Shown here one piece after another: positions 35,592-46,550 of a stretch of DNA of 64,000 nucleotides. Positions within the stretch are counted from its first letter, which is position 1; every line of letters starts with the position of its first letter. The notes under the pieces were generated by a model, which was given only the letters and a program-made list of their open reading frames with translations, made no database searches and was not told the origin of the DNA. This DNA is from Artocarpus heterophyllus. Taxonomy: Eukaryota > Streptophyta > Magnoliopsida > Rosales > Moraceae. The translations under genes were made by a program, and so were the position numbers. The stretch spans positions 23,696,597 through 23,760,596 of the forward strand of contig CM046347.1 of the NCBI GenBank assembly GCA_025403435.1. Reading direction: 5' to 3'.

Positions 35592-37407
35592 ATGTCTAAA
35601 AATGCGTTATCTTTGATACTTGACAAAAACCAATTACCGGTGAAAATTAGAATGATTGGAAACAAAACCTGAATATTGTCTTGTCGTTTGAGAAACTAAA
35701 ATTTATGCTGACAACTTTGTGTCCTCCCGAGCCTACGGGAGATTCCACTAGTGAGAAAATTGAAGCGTATGATCGCTTGAAGGATGTTAATGATTAGGCC
35801 TGTTGTTATATTATGGCTAGCATGAATAACATGCTACAGGCCCAACATGAAGATTATGAGACTGCGAAGCATATTTTAGATAATCTTTAAGACATGTTTG
35901 GAGGCCAAGCCCTAACAAAGCAGCAAGGGGAGCTTTGAAAACTCTTAAACTACAAACAAAGGCCGGGGACATCTGTGAATGAGCATATGATATTGGTCAT
36001 GGGTTACTTCGCTGAGGTTCAAACCAATAGAGCTAACATAGATGCTGAAACACAGATGACTATGGTCTTTGAGACTCTATCTAAGGAGTTTATTTTCTTA
36101 GAGCTACATTTAATTTAAGCAATAAACTGGATATGAAATTGATTGAGTTGATGAAGCAGTTATAGGAGTTTGAAATTTTGATCAGGAAAACTCCCACTAG
36201 TGGCGAGGCCAACTTGGCGGCTGCGTCTGGTTCCAATCCTAACCCAGGGAATAGAAAGAAGTAGCAGGCCAAGAACGGGAAGTCTTATATTCTTGCAAAT
36301 GGCAAGAACAAGAAGAAGAAAAAGAAGAACCCAAAAAAGCTTAAGTGTTTTTTTGCAGAAAGGTCGGGCACATAAAAAAGAATTACAAGGACTTCCTTTC
36401 CCGAGGAGGTAGGTGTGATCTTTTGGTTTTTGAAACTTGTTTAGTTGAGGAATCAAGTGACACTTAGGTCATAGATTCTGAAGCAACTAATCATGTTTGT
36501 GTTTCTCTATAGGGTTTCAAAGAAATGAGAAGTTTGCTACATGAAGACTTCACTCTTTAGATGGGCGATGGATCCTTAGTGTTGGCTGAAGAAGTACAAG
36601 ACGTCTATCTTTATTTTGATAATTATAGGAGTTTATTTTTGCGAGATTATTCTTATGTTCCTAAACTAAAAAGGAGTTTGATATCTATAGCTTATTTATT
36701 TAAAGACTTTTATTCAATTTCTTTTAATAATAAAGTGGTGATTCGTAAAAACAAATCTTTTATTTGTAATGGATGGATGCAAAATAATCTATATTTTATC
36801 AAACCTATGATGGACTTATTGCTTAACATAGAGGTTAATGATAATAATTTTAAAAGACTTAAAACTTTTCACTCTAATAAGATTTATCTTTGGCATTTAT
36901 GACTAGGTCATATTAATCTTAATAGGAGTCAAAGATTGATAAGAGATGGACCTTTAAGTCACTTAAAGGTGAGATCTATGTCACAATGTGAATCTTGTTT
37001 GGAGAGTAAAATAACCAAAAGACCATTTGGGTCTCAGGGCAATAGAGCTGAAGGGTTCTAGAACTTGTGCATAGTGATATTTACGGACCGATGAACATCC
37101 AGGGACGAGAAGGGTATGAGTATTTCATCACATTTATTGATGATTACTTAAGATATGGGTATGTGCACCTGATGCATCACAAAAGCGAAACTTTTGACAA
37201 GTTCAAGAAGTTTTGAGCTAAAGTGAAAAAGCAATTGGGTAAACCTGTAAAGGCACTTTGATCCGATCAAGGTGGTGAATACCTTTCTAATGCGTTATTG
37301 GGACACTTATTAGAGAATGGGATTCTATCCCATTTAACTATGCCAAGCACTTTGCAGTAGAATGGCATAGCTGAGAGAAGGAATAGGACTTTGTTGGACA
37401 TGGTTAG
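35592..37407 (+). pseudogene. Element E gag-pol, decayed and cut in integrase
   Basis: Gag starts with MSKNALSLILDKNQL. A zinc-knuckle remnant near 36343-36390, the protease region (DIDSGATN-like, with E for G near 36480), GAG-pre-integrase (36561-36902 is the best open stretch) and integrase up to [10 protein letters not shown] follow. Many frameshifts and stops are present. At 37407 the integrase reading is broken by the 5' LTR of element B; the expected continuation (SMMSYSS) is not seen directly downstream of B. Confidence 0.9.
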
Positions 37408-38282
37408 TGTTAGACATGTACGCCCTAAAGAGTAAAAATGTAATACGTTTTTGAAAACATTTTTATCAATAGAGAATTTATTCATTTATATATACCAAAT
37501 CTTGTCCTCTTTACGTTCATATTTATTGAATGTATATTAAGCAAACAGTAGTCTGAGACTGTCAGTCTAAACCTTAAGAATTGGGCATATGATGGACTGA
37601 TTATGCGAAAGACACGATTCTTAAGGTGACGGTCTAAAACATATGATCCGCAATCGAGGGAATAAAGTTGGGCGCTTTATTCATGCAAAGATTGTTATAT
37701 TGTCTATATCCCTTTTGGGAGATGGTTTGTCTTGACCATCAGAGTTGGACTCAGTGAATAGAAACATTGGCATGTTGTCATAGGTAACGATGTGTTGGAT
37801 CGGGACATAAAGTGAATTGATTTGGATTAATAATTCTGTCTTGGCAAATTGATTCACTTTAGACAATCATTTGTATTATATCTTAATCCTGAGATGAATA
37901 GTGGGCCCGTTGTCTTGACTTGTATCTTTTGATGTACCAAAGGGTGACTCCCACATCTCAACAGTGGTATGCATGCCGGTACGTTGGAGGCATAACTCTT
38001 GATAGCGTAGACTTATTATTCATAGATATAGAATCCATAGCTCCTCTTTAGGAATAATGATATCCTCTTATATGCATTGTCATGTAATTGAAAAACTGGA
38101 GCATTCAACCATTTGGATACATAGGTATAACCAAATGGTATACTATCTTTGGATGGTAAGTTTTCTGATGGTAAGATAATGGAACGTAAGATAAAAATAA
38201 TCAGGAAGGTAAGACAGAACTTGTCCTTAAGCTGATTATGGATTTTCATATGGGGATACGATACACTTTGATATGTCATGGA
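37408..38282 (+). repeat. Element B 5' LTR, first part
   Basis: The LTR begins TGTTAGACATGTACGCC at 37408, in the integrase of element E (preceding pentamer GTTAG), and runs 875 bp until element C interrupts it. It resumes at 47983. The summed length of 2023 bp equals the solo LTR S1. Confidence 0.93.
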
Positions 38283-40314
38283 TGTTGGAAACAAAGTGCG
38301 CAGCGGAATTTTAAAATTTTTCATCAGAGTATTTTCCAAAACACAAGTTTGACATGTTATATGTATAAATTAAACAGATCTTACTAACCTCAGTGTGCCG
38401 AAGAACCTCCGCGACCTGTGTAGAGAAGTAACGTTCCAGAAGAGCCTCAACCAACTGGTCTTCTTTGCTATTCTCTATCCACAACCGGAGTGAGTGTGGG
38501 CTCACACGTACAGCTCTTCCACCGGTGACTCTCCTTCCAACCAATAGAGAGAACCCAAAGCTAGTGTTCGTAATTTGTGAACAAAAGCTCTCAGGGAGTT
38601 TTCAGATGCTCACTAGAAGAGTATCACTCTTAATCTCTCAAATTGATCTGAGTAAATCATTAGACTCACTCCCTTTTTATACCTATTGGTCCTTGGGGTC
38701 AGTCCATATCAGATTAGGTCTCAAAAATCGAAACAGAATCAAGTTCGGATCAATATCTGATAAGATACGCGTGAAAAACGCGTAATCTTAACTGTCGCGG
38801 TCGGCATGCCGAACTGTGTGATAGGCAGGCCGAACTGACCAGTTCGGCAGGCCGAACACGTCATCCGGCATGCCGAACTGCCGAGAAAAAATATCCGCGA
38901 ATCTTTTATTTTCCACCCGAGATTCTAAAGGATAAAGTCTCAGTTTTGATTCAAATAGCCCAATAGAAAAGATATCTGATCAAAACAAACTTTATCAAGA
39001 TAATCTCTAAGAAAATAAATCAATTCACAATAATTCTACAAGTTTATCTTGTTCTAATTGTCCAAAATTAAAACAACCGATAAACAGACAAGAATTATCC
39101 GAACGCCATAATTCAACAAGTTCATCTTGAACTAATTTCTTACATAATTAATTCAACCGATAAACAGACATGAATTATTTGATTCTTATAAATTTTAAAC
39201 CAATCTGATAAATCCGACATAAGTCACCAATTATTGGAAAAGCACGTCGTGTCGTTACAGGATTTTGTGAGCTAGCAAAGGGGACCAAAATGGACCTATA
39301 AAGTTCAAGCTCATGATAATTATGAAACCCAATATCCCAGATATATATTTCACAATTATCAACTCCAACGCTACTCCACTAAAAGCTTGGAACTGCACTC
39401 TCGAACTTTATAGAATTACGAAGCTCGTGTAGCTAAGTCTCCATGACATATCATAGTGTATCGCATTCCCATATGATCATCCATAATCGGCTTAAGGACA
39501 AGTTCTGTCTTACCTTCCCGATTATTTTTATCTTACGTTCCATTGTCTCACCATTAGAAAACTTACCATCCAAAGATAGTATACCATTCGGTTACACCTA
39601 TGTATCCAAATGGTTGAGCGCTCCAGTTTTCCAATTACAGGACAACGCATATAAGAGGATATCATTACTCCTAAAGAGGAGCTATGGATTCCATATCTAT
39701 GAATAACAAGTCTACGCTACCAAGAGTCATGCCTCCAACGAACCGGCATGCATGCCACTATAGAGATGTGGGAGTCACCCATTGGTACATCAAAAGACAC
39801 AAATCGAGACAACGGGCCCATTATTCATCTCAGGATTAAGATACAATACAAATGATTGTCTAAAGTGAATCTATTTGCCAAGACAGAATTATTAATCCAA
39901 ATCAATTCACTTTATGTCCCGATCCAACACATCGTCACCTATGACAACGCGCCAATGTTTCTATTCACGGAGTCCAACTCCGATGGCCAAGACAAACCAT
40001 CTCCCAAAAGGGATATAGACAACATAACAATCTTTACATGAATAAAGCGCCCAACTTTATTCCCTCGATTGCGGATCATATATTTTAGACCATCACCTTA
40101 AGAGTCATGTCTACGGCATAATCATCCCATCATATGCCCAACTCTTAAGGTTTAGACTGACAGTCTCAGACTACTGTTTGCTTATCATACATTCAACAAA
40201 TATGAACGTAAAGAGGACAATATTTGGTATATATAAATGAATAAATTCTTTATTGATAAAAATGTCTCCAAAAACGTATTTCATTTTTACTCCTTAGAGC
40301 ATACATGTCTAACA
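38283..40314 (-). repeat. Element C 3' LTR
   Basis: 2032 bp, TGTTAGACATG...CCAACA in element orientation. Differences from the 5' LTR that I saw include C/T near 38600, T/C near 39248, A/G near 39393, and two changes in the segment at about 40105-40120. Confidence 0.96.
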
Positions 40315-40326
40315 ATCTCCCACTTG
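40315..40326 (-). other. Element C polypurine tract
   Basis: ATCTCCCACTTG on the plus strand is CAAGTGGGAGAT in element sense. It lies directly upstream of the 3' LTR and two bases after the pol stop codon. Confidence 0.9.
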
Positions 40327-40328
40327 CA

Positions 40329-43300
40329 CTAAGTGAGTAAATACTGCAAATTTCGCATCCCCATAGCTTCCACATGCCTTTCGAAGACTCTCCCAGAAAG
40401 TGTCTTCGTAAATGGATCAGCTAAATTGTCCTCTGACGCGATCTTGCACACCGTGACATGCCCGCTCTCAACGAAGTCCTTTATCACATGATACTTCCGA
40501 TCAATATGCTTACTCTTCTTGTGAAATCTTGGTTCCTTAGCATTAGCTACCGCCGCACTGTTATCACAGTACAGTGATACCGCTTTATCCACACCAGGAA
40601 CTACCTCAAGATCCCCAAGGAACTTGCGGAGCCACATTGCTTCTTTTGAAGCATCACTAGCCGCCACATACTCGGCCTCCATCGTTGAATCCGAAGTGCA
40701 ATCTTGCTTCGCACTTCTCCAACTGATGGCACCGCCACCCAGAGTAAACACAAACCCCGATGTCGATTTCCTAGAATCCAGGCAGGATTGAAAATCCTAA
40801 TCAGTGTATCCTAGAGGAGTTAAATCCTCACCCGAATACACAAGCATATACCCTCGAGTCCTTCTTAGGTACTTGAAAATATGCTTTACCGCAACCCAAT
40901 GGTTCGGTCCTGGATCCGCCTGAAATCGACTCACAATCCCGACCGCATAGCTAATATCCGGTCGAGTGCAAAGCATGGCATACATGAGACTACCTACTGC
41001 CGAAGCATAAGGTACCTTCTTCATGTATTCTCTTTCTTCATAAGACTTTGGAGAGTCTTTCTTAGAAAGAGTAATTCCAGACCTAGATGGTTGCCCACCT
41101 TTCTTGGAATCCTGCATTGCAAACCTCCTGAGAATTTTATCTATGTAGCTGGCCTGTGACAAAGCTATCATTTTGTTCTTCCTATCCCGAAAGATCTGGA
41201 TACCGAGAACAAAATTAGCCTCACCCAAGTCCTTCATGTCAAACTGCTTGGTCAACCATAATTTGACAGATGACAACGCCCCAACGTCATTGCCAATTAG
41301 CAGAATGTCATCTACATAGAGTAGTAGAAAAACCACCTTCCCATTCTTAATGTGTTTGTAAACACATGGTTCATCCATATTTTGTGAGAACCCATAAGTC
41401 TTGATCACTTGATCAAATCTTATGTTCCAAGAACGAGAAGCCTGCTTAAGTCCATAAATTGACTTTAGCAGCTTACAAACCTTACCCTCTTGACCCATGA
41501 CCTTGAACCCGTCTGGTTGTTCCATATAAATGGACTCATCAAGATAGCCATTCAGAAAAGCCGTCTTGACATCCATCTGCCAAATCTCGTAGTCGAGAGC
41601 GGCAGCTATGGACAAGAGAATCCGGATGGACTTAAGCATGGCTACAGGCGAAAAGGTTTCCTCATAATCGATTCCTTCCTTTTGCGTATAACCCTTAGCT
41701 ACCAGTCTAGCCTTAAAGGTTTCGACCTTTCCATCCACTCCTCTTTTCCTCTTGTAGATCCACTTACACCCTATGGGTTTTACCCCTTCGGGAAGATCCA
41801 CAAGCTCCCAGACCCGATTAGTCTCCATAGACTTCATCTCAATGTTCATGGCCTCTGTCCAGAGTCTTGAATCAACATCCTCCATAGCTTCTGCGTAAGT
41901 ATAAGGATCCCTGTCATGTTCATCCGGTTCAGCCAAAAAGACCTCCCCATTGAACATATACCTCTCAGGTTGACGCCCGATCCTCCCACTACGCCGAAGC
42001 CCCTGAGGTTGTTGTTCAGGTTTGTTTGGTTTTTCTACACCGATCGGAATGGTTTCGTTCGGAACCTCCGGAGTAAACGGATTACCCCTCAACTCCTCAA
42101 GCACCACTTTGCTTTGAGGTTTAAAGTCGTTCATGTAACTCTCCTCAAGGAAAGTTGCATTAGTTGAAACCACGACTTTATTTTCCTTTGGGTTATAAAA
42201 ATAACCCCCTTTAGTCCCTTTTGGATATCCTACAAACACGCAAACTTCTGAACGTGCTTCCAACTTATTCGGATCCTTAAACAGGACATGAGCTGGACAT
42301 CCCCATATGCGAATATGGTTTAAGGATGTCTTCCGTCTTGTCCACAACTCGTGAGGAGTTTTAGGGACCGATTTTGAAGGCACATTGTTCAAAAGATAAC
42401 ATGCGGTTTGTAGTGCATATCCCCAAAAGGATAAAGGCAATGATGAATAACTCATCATGGACCGAATCATGTCCAACAAAGTCCTATTCCTTCTCTCTGC
42501 TACGCCATTCTGCTGCGGAGTGCCCGGCGCAGTCAAATGGGAGAAAATCCCATTCTCTAACAAGTGTCCCAAGAACTCATCAGAAAGGTATTCCCCACCT
42601 CGATCAGATCGAAGTGCCTTTATAGGTCTACCCAATTGCTTTTCCACTTCAGCCCGAAACTCCCTGAACTTATCATAAGTTTCGCTTTTGTGGTGCATTA
42701 GGTACACATACCCATATCTTGAGTAATCGTCAATAAAAGTAACGAAGTACTCATACCCTCCTCGTGCCCGGATGTTCATCGGTCCGCAAACATCACTATG
42801 CACAAGTTCTAGAACCCCTTCGGCCCTATTGCCCTTAGACCCGTATGGTCTTTTGGTCATTTTACCCTCCAAACAAGACTCACATTGAGGTATAGATTCC
42901 ACCTTTAAGTGACTTAAAGGTCCATCCCTTACCAACCTTTGAATCCTATTTAGGTTAATATGGCCAAGGCGCAAATGCCAAAGATAAGTCTTATTAGAGT
43001 GAGAAGTTTTAAGTCTTTTTGAGTCATTATCATTTATCTCAGCATTAAGCAATAGGTCCATCTTAGGTTTGATAAAATATAGATTATTTTGCATCCATCC
43101 AGAACAGATAAAAGATTTGTTTTTACGAATCACCACTTTTTCATTAAAAGATACCACGTAGGAGTCTTTAAATAAAGAAGATACAGAAATTAAATTCCTT
43201 TTAAATTTAGGAACATAAAAACAATCTCGCAAAATTAAACTCCTATAATTATCAAAATAAAGATGGATATCTCCCACTGCTTTCGCTGAGACCAAGGATC

Positions 43301-44282
43301 CATCGCCCATCCGAAGCGTTAAGTCTTCACGAAGTAGACTTCTCGTTTCTTTGAATCCCTGCAGAGAAACACAAACATGATTAGTTGCACCGAAATCTAT
43401 GACCCAAATGTCACTGGATTCCTCAACCAAACAAGTTTCTAAATATAGAAGATCACACCTACCTCCCTTGGAAAGGAAGTCTTTGCAATGCTTCTTTATA
43501 TGCCCGACCTTACCACAAAAGAAGCACTTAAGCTTCTTTGGGTTCTTCTTCTTCTTCTTCTTGCTCTTGGTAGCAATAGGAATAGAAGACTTCCCTCTTT
43601 TGGCCCGTTGCTTCTTTCCATTCCCAGAGTTAGGATTGGAACCAGAAGCAGCTACCATATTGGCCTCTCCACCAGCAGGAGACTCCCTGATCAGCAGTTC
43701 AAACTCTTGTAACTGTTTCATCAGTTCTGTCAAGGTCATATCCCGTCTATTGCTTAGATTAAAAGTAGCTCTAAATGGAATAAATTCCTTAGACAGAGTC
43801 TCAAAGACCATAGTCATCTGAGTTTCAGCATCGATGTCGGCTCCATTGGTTTGAGCCTCAGCGAGGTAACCCATGACCAACATCATGTGCTCCTTTACAG
43901 ATGTCCCCGGTCTCTGTCTATAGTTTAAGAGTTTCCGAAGCGCCCCTTGCCGCTTTGTTATGGCCTGGCCTCCAAACATGTCCTCAAGATTATCCAAGAT
44001 CTGCTTCGCAGTCTCATAATCCTGATGTTGAGCCTGCAGCACGTTATTCATGCTAGCCATAACATAGCAGCGGGCCTGATCATTAGCATCTTTCCAGCGG
44101 TCGTACGCTTGGAATTGCTCATTACTTGAGTCTCCCGTAGGCTCGGGAGGACAAGGAGTTGTCAGAACATATTTCAGTTTCTCAAAGGAAAGGACGATGT
44201 CCAGGTTCCGTTTCCAATCATTATAGTTCTCACCGGTTAATTGGTTTTTGTCAAGTATCGATGATAAAGCGTTTTTAGACAT
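40329..44282 (-). CDS. Element C gag-pol polyprotein, one premature TAG at codon 1162
   Basis: The start is [15 protein letters not shown] at 44282; an upstream in-frame ATG at 44354 is not conserved in context. The order is gag (1-230), a lysine-rich stretch with CCHC knuckle [15 protein letters not shown], protease with DFG where relatives have DSG, GAG-pre-integrase (WHLRLGHIN...CESC), and integrase ([21 protein letters not shown] carrying the D,D,E residues). RT follows ([31 protein letters not shown]), then RNase H ([24 protein letters not shown]). The frame is open except TAG at 40799-40797, between GYTD and DFQSC, where relatives have a Ser codon. It would make gag, integrase and RT but a truncated RNase H, and the altered protease motif should block processing. 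Confidence 0.95.
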
Positions 44283-44433
44283 TTTCAATCTACAATAAAG
44301 AATCATATACCAATCATAAGCAAACATATATAATAATTTAGTAAGATAACACAATCATGTAAAATCATACAAATGTGTTTATGTGTCAAAACCTTGAAAA
44401 TATCACAACCTTACAATGATAATTCCCAACTCA

Positions 44434-44761
44434 GAATTCAACAAGCTCCTAGGGGAGTCATGCCAAATTCAATCAGGAACACGGATCCCCTCCTGATTAA
44501 TATATGCCATCCAGGACCCGTATGATCCAGCATATACTAATAATCGTTTCTTTGGCCATTAATTTTATTAACAGAGCTCCTAGGGGAGGTTAATAATAAA
44601 ATTAACGTGAGTGTATAACCATCGTTTTAATATTTTATCCATGATTTATAATCACCACCTAGGGGTGTGCAACCATAAATCATACTAAAATACCTTATCC
44701 TTTCAGAGATCCAATCTGGTACATGATAGAAATCCTTTCCTAGGGGTTGGGACCATCATGT
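44434..44761 (-). other. Array of inverted repeats with CCCCTAGG cores upstream of gag
   Basis: In order from gag: 44434-44470 (arms GAATT/AATTC, longer with G-U pairs in RNA; core CTCCCCTAGGAG), 44471-44498 (AATCAGGA/TCCTGATT), 44501-44536 (TATATGC/GCATATA), 44565-44596 (TTATTAAC/GTTAATAA, core CTCCCCTAGGAG), 44641-44683 (ATGATTTAT/ATAAATCAT, core CACCCCTAGGTG) and 44721-44761 (ACATG/CATGT with inner TCCC/GGGA, core CCCCTAGG). The arms are seen directly; folding and function are inferred. Confidence 0.7.
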
Positions 44762-45253
44762 TCTTCCTATGGACCAACGATGGAGGCCTTAGGTTCTCTC
44801 TTCGAAAACCTTCTCCCACTTAATCTTTTGAAGTCAAGGTTTTATTTTAAAATTATGCATGAACAATTTTAATATGAGCGGCACTCCCTATTCTATATGA
44901 CATGTTATCAATATACATGGTAAATCATATTATAATGCAGACAAGCAAAGCAATCAAGCAAAGCTACAAGCATAATAATAATAATAACCGTAATATTATG
45001 GTTCCACCCTAGAGAATAGAAAAACTAAGATTACAAGAGAATAATCGAGACATTTATCGATTCTTCATCCTTGAATCCTCAAGCTGTATCCTTCTTCATG
45101 TAATATCCATCTTCAAGTCCTCAATCCCATATGAATCGAACACTTCATATTTCCGGTCATATCCAAATTTAATGTTTCTCAGAATCGTCCCAAAAATAAA
45201 ATTAAAACTGCACTTGAAAAATCGCACCTTTTCTGGACACCTGGCAGCTCTCG

Positions 45254-45441
45254 GTCGGCAGGCCGATCTAGGTGATCGGCCTACCGATCATGGAGGTTCG
45301 GCCTGCCGAACATGAAGGTTCGGCCTGCCGGCAGAGCACCAAAATTTCTGCCCCACTGTCGGCCTGCCGGACCGTACGTCCGGCCTGCCGATCTGTGACC
45401 TTCGGCCTGCCGAACTGTGAGGTCCGGCATGCCGACCGAGC
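45254..45441 (-). repeat. Leader cluster of TCGGCNNGCCGA near-palindromes
   Basis: About eight copies of a 12-14 bp motif, such as TCGGCAGGCCGA, TTCGGCCTGCCGAA, TCCGGCCTGCCGA and CCGGCATGCCGA, are spaced 15-30 bp apart. Most have two or more CpG. The motif recurs in the LTR upstream of TATA. Confidence 0.85.
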
Positions 45442-45931
45442 AGAAAACCCTCAATCCAGAAAATACAATTTTAATGCAATTCATCAATTTTATTTTCAAC
45501 AATTCAAAAACATAAAATTAGAGACTCAGGAAATACCTGGAGGCGCTATCATCTATCTTTAAGTTCCGACTTCTTGTTCCATCTTCTCCGAATAATTATT
45601 TAATTACAAAATTCTTACAAATTAAAAATTAAATAATAATTCCTAGACGGAGATGATAGTCCGCCATCTAATTACATGAAAAACCTAGATACACATTCTA
45701 ACCTCTAAGGAACCATAACCGGTATTAATTAATTAAAAATTAAACAACAATTTAATCAACCATAATCAATTAATAAACATTCACCATATAATCCATGACA
45801 ACATATATATTATATAGAAACCTAGAGTGCCATCTCTCTATAAAATTTAATTCAAGCATTGGAGAGATTAAGATCACAAAATTTATGCATATAACATGAT
45901 CACAAACTTGCAAATTTATGTAAAAACCTCA

Positions 45932-45943
45932 GCTCTGATACCA
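45932..45943 (-). other. Element C primer binding site
   Basis: GCTCTGATACCA is TGGTATCAGAGC in element sense, two bases from the LTR. It is a perfect initiator methionine tRNA complement. Confidence 0.94.
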
Positions 45944-45973
45944 ATTGTTGGAAACAAAGTGCGCAGCGGAATT

Positions 45974-46207
45974 TTAAAATTTTTCATCAGAGTATTTTCC
46001 AAAACACAAGTTTGACATGTTATATGTATAAATTAAACAGATCTTACTAACCTCAGTGTGCCGAAGAACCTCCGCGACCTGTGTAGAGAAGTAACGTTCC
46101 AGAAGAGCCTCAACCAACTGGTCTTCTTTGCTATTCTCTATCCACAACCGGAGTGAGTGTGGGCTCACACGTACAGCTCTTCCACCGGTGACTCTCCTTC
46201 CAACCAA
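45974..46207 (-). CDS. Possible 77-codon sense ORF in R/U5 of element C
   Basis: The ORF begins MVGRRVTGGRAVRVSPHS and continues LVEALLERYFSTQVAEVL. It starts about 100 nt downstream of the expected transcription start and ends shortly before the LTR end, so it would be an upstream ORF on the genomic RNA. It is identical in the 3' LTR (38544-38311) and largely open in other LTRs (3635-3856, 13216-13506, 48896-49078). I recognise no domain. It may simply be conserved nucleotide sequence. Confidence 0.3.
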   Translation of the reverse strand: MVGRRVTGGRAVRVSPHSLRLWIENSKEDQLVEALLERYFSTQVAEVLRHTEVSKICLIYTYNMSNLCFGKYSDEKF

Positions 46208-46336
46208 TAGAGAGAACCCAAAGCTAGTGTTCGTAATTTGTGAACAAAAGCTCTCAGGGAGTTTTTAGATGCTCACTAGAAGAGTATCACTCTTAATCTC
46301 TCAAATTGATCTGAGTAAATCATTAGACTCACTCCC

Positions 46337-46344
46337 TTTTTATA
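46337..46344 (-). promoter_or_regulatory. TATA box of element C
   Basis: TATAAAAA in element sense, within TATAAAAAGGGAGTGAG. It lies about 390 bp from the LTR end, so U3 is about 1.65 kb and R plus U5 about 0.37 kb. The start site itself is inferred. Confidence 0.72.
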
Positions 46345-46462
46345 CCTATTGGTCCTTGGGGTCAGTCCATATCAGATTAGGTCTCAAAAATCGAAACAGA
46401 ATCAAGTTCGGATCAATATCTGATAAGATACGCGTGAAAAACGCGTAATCTTAACTGTCGCG

Positions 46463-46550
46463 GTCGGCATGCCGAACTGTGTGATAGGCAGGCCGAACTG
46501 ACCAGTTCGGCAGGCCGAACACGTCATCCGGCATGCCGAACTGCCGAGAA
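46463..46550 (-). promoter_or_regulatory. U3 cluster of TCGGCNNGCCGA near-palindromes, 120-215 bp upstream of TATA
   Basis: Four copies (GTCGGCATGCCGAAC, GGCAGGCCGAAC, TTCGGCAGGCCGAAC, CCGGCATGCCGAAC) lie in 88 bp. TCGGCATGCCGA is a perfect 12-bp palindrome. An identical set is in the 3' LTR (about 38798-38885) and mutated sets are in every other family LTR. The position fits transcription factor sites; this role is inferred. Confidence 0.65.

Larger units (their letters stand above)
44283..45931 (-). other. Element C untranslated leader
   Basis: A 1.65-kb region between PBS and gag with no ORF. It carries a cluster of about eight GC-rich near-palindromes at 45254-45441 (for example TTCGGCCTGCCGAAC) and the hairpin array at 44434-44761. 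This leader has the least-decayed version of both signals in the window. Confidence 0.85.

Noticed and set aside
40881..43821. Plus-strand ORFs of 60-140 codons antisense to element C gag-pol
   Set aside because: Shadows of the gag-pol frame; the same shadows appear antisense to the homologous regions of A and B.
44283..44354. Upstream in-frame ATG of element C gag (24 extra residues)
   Set aside because: All copies share the strong MSKNALS start; the upstream stretch is leader sequence that varies and is not coding-like.
45272..45562. 96-codon ORF over the leader near-palindromes
   Set aside because: Its Arg/Pro/Cys-rich translation is a by-product of the GC-rich repeats and is not kept in other elements.
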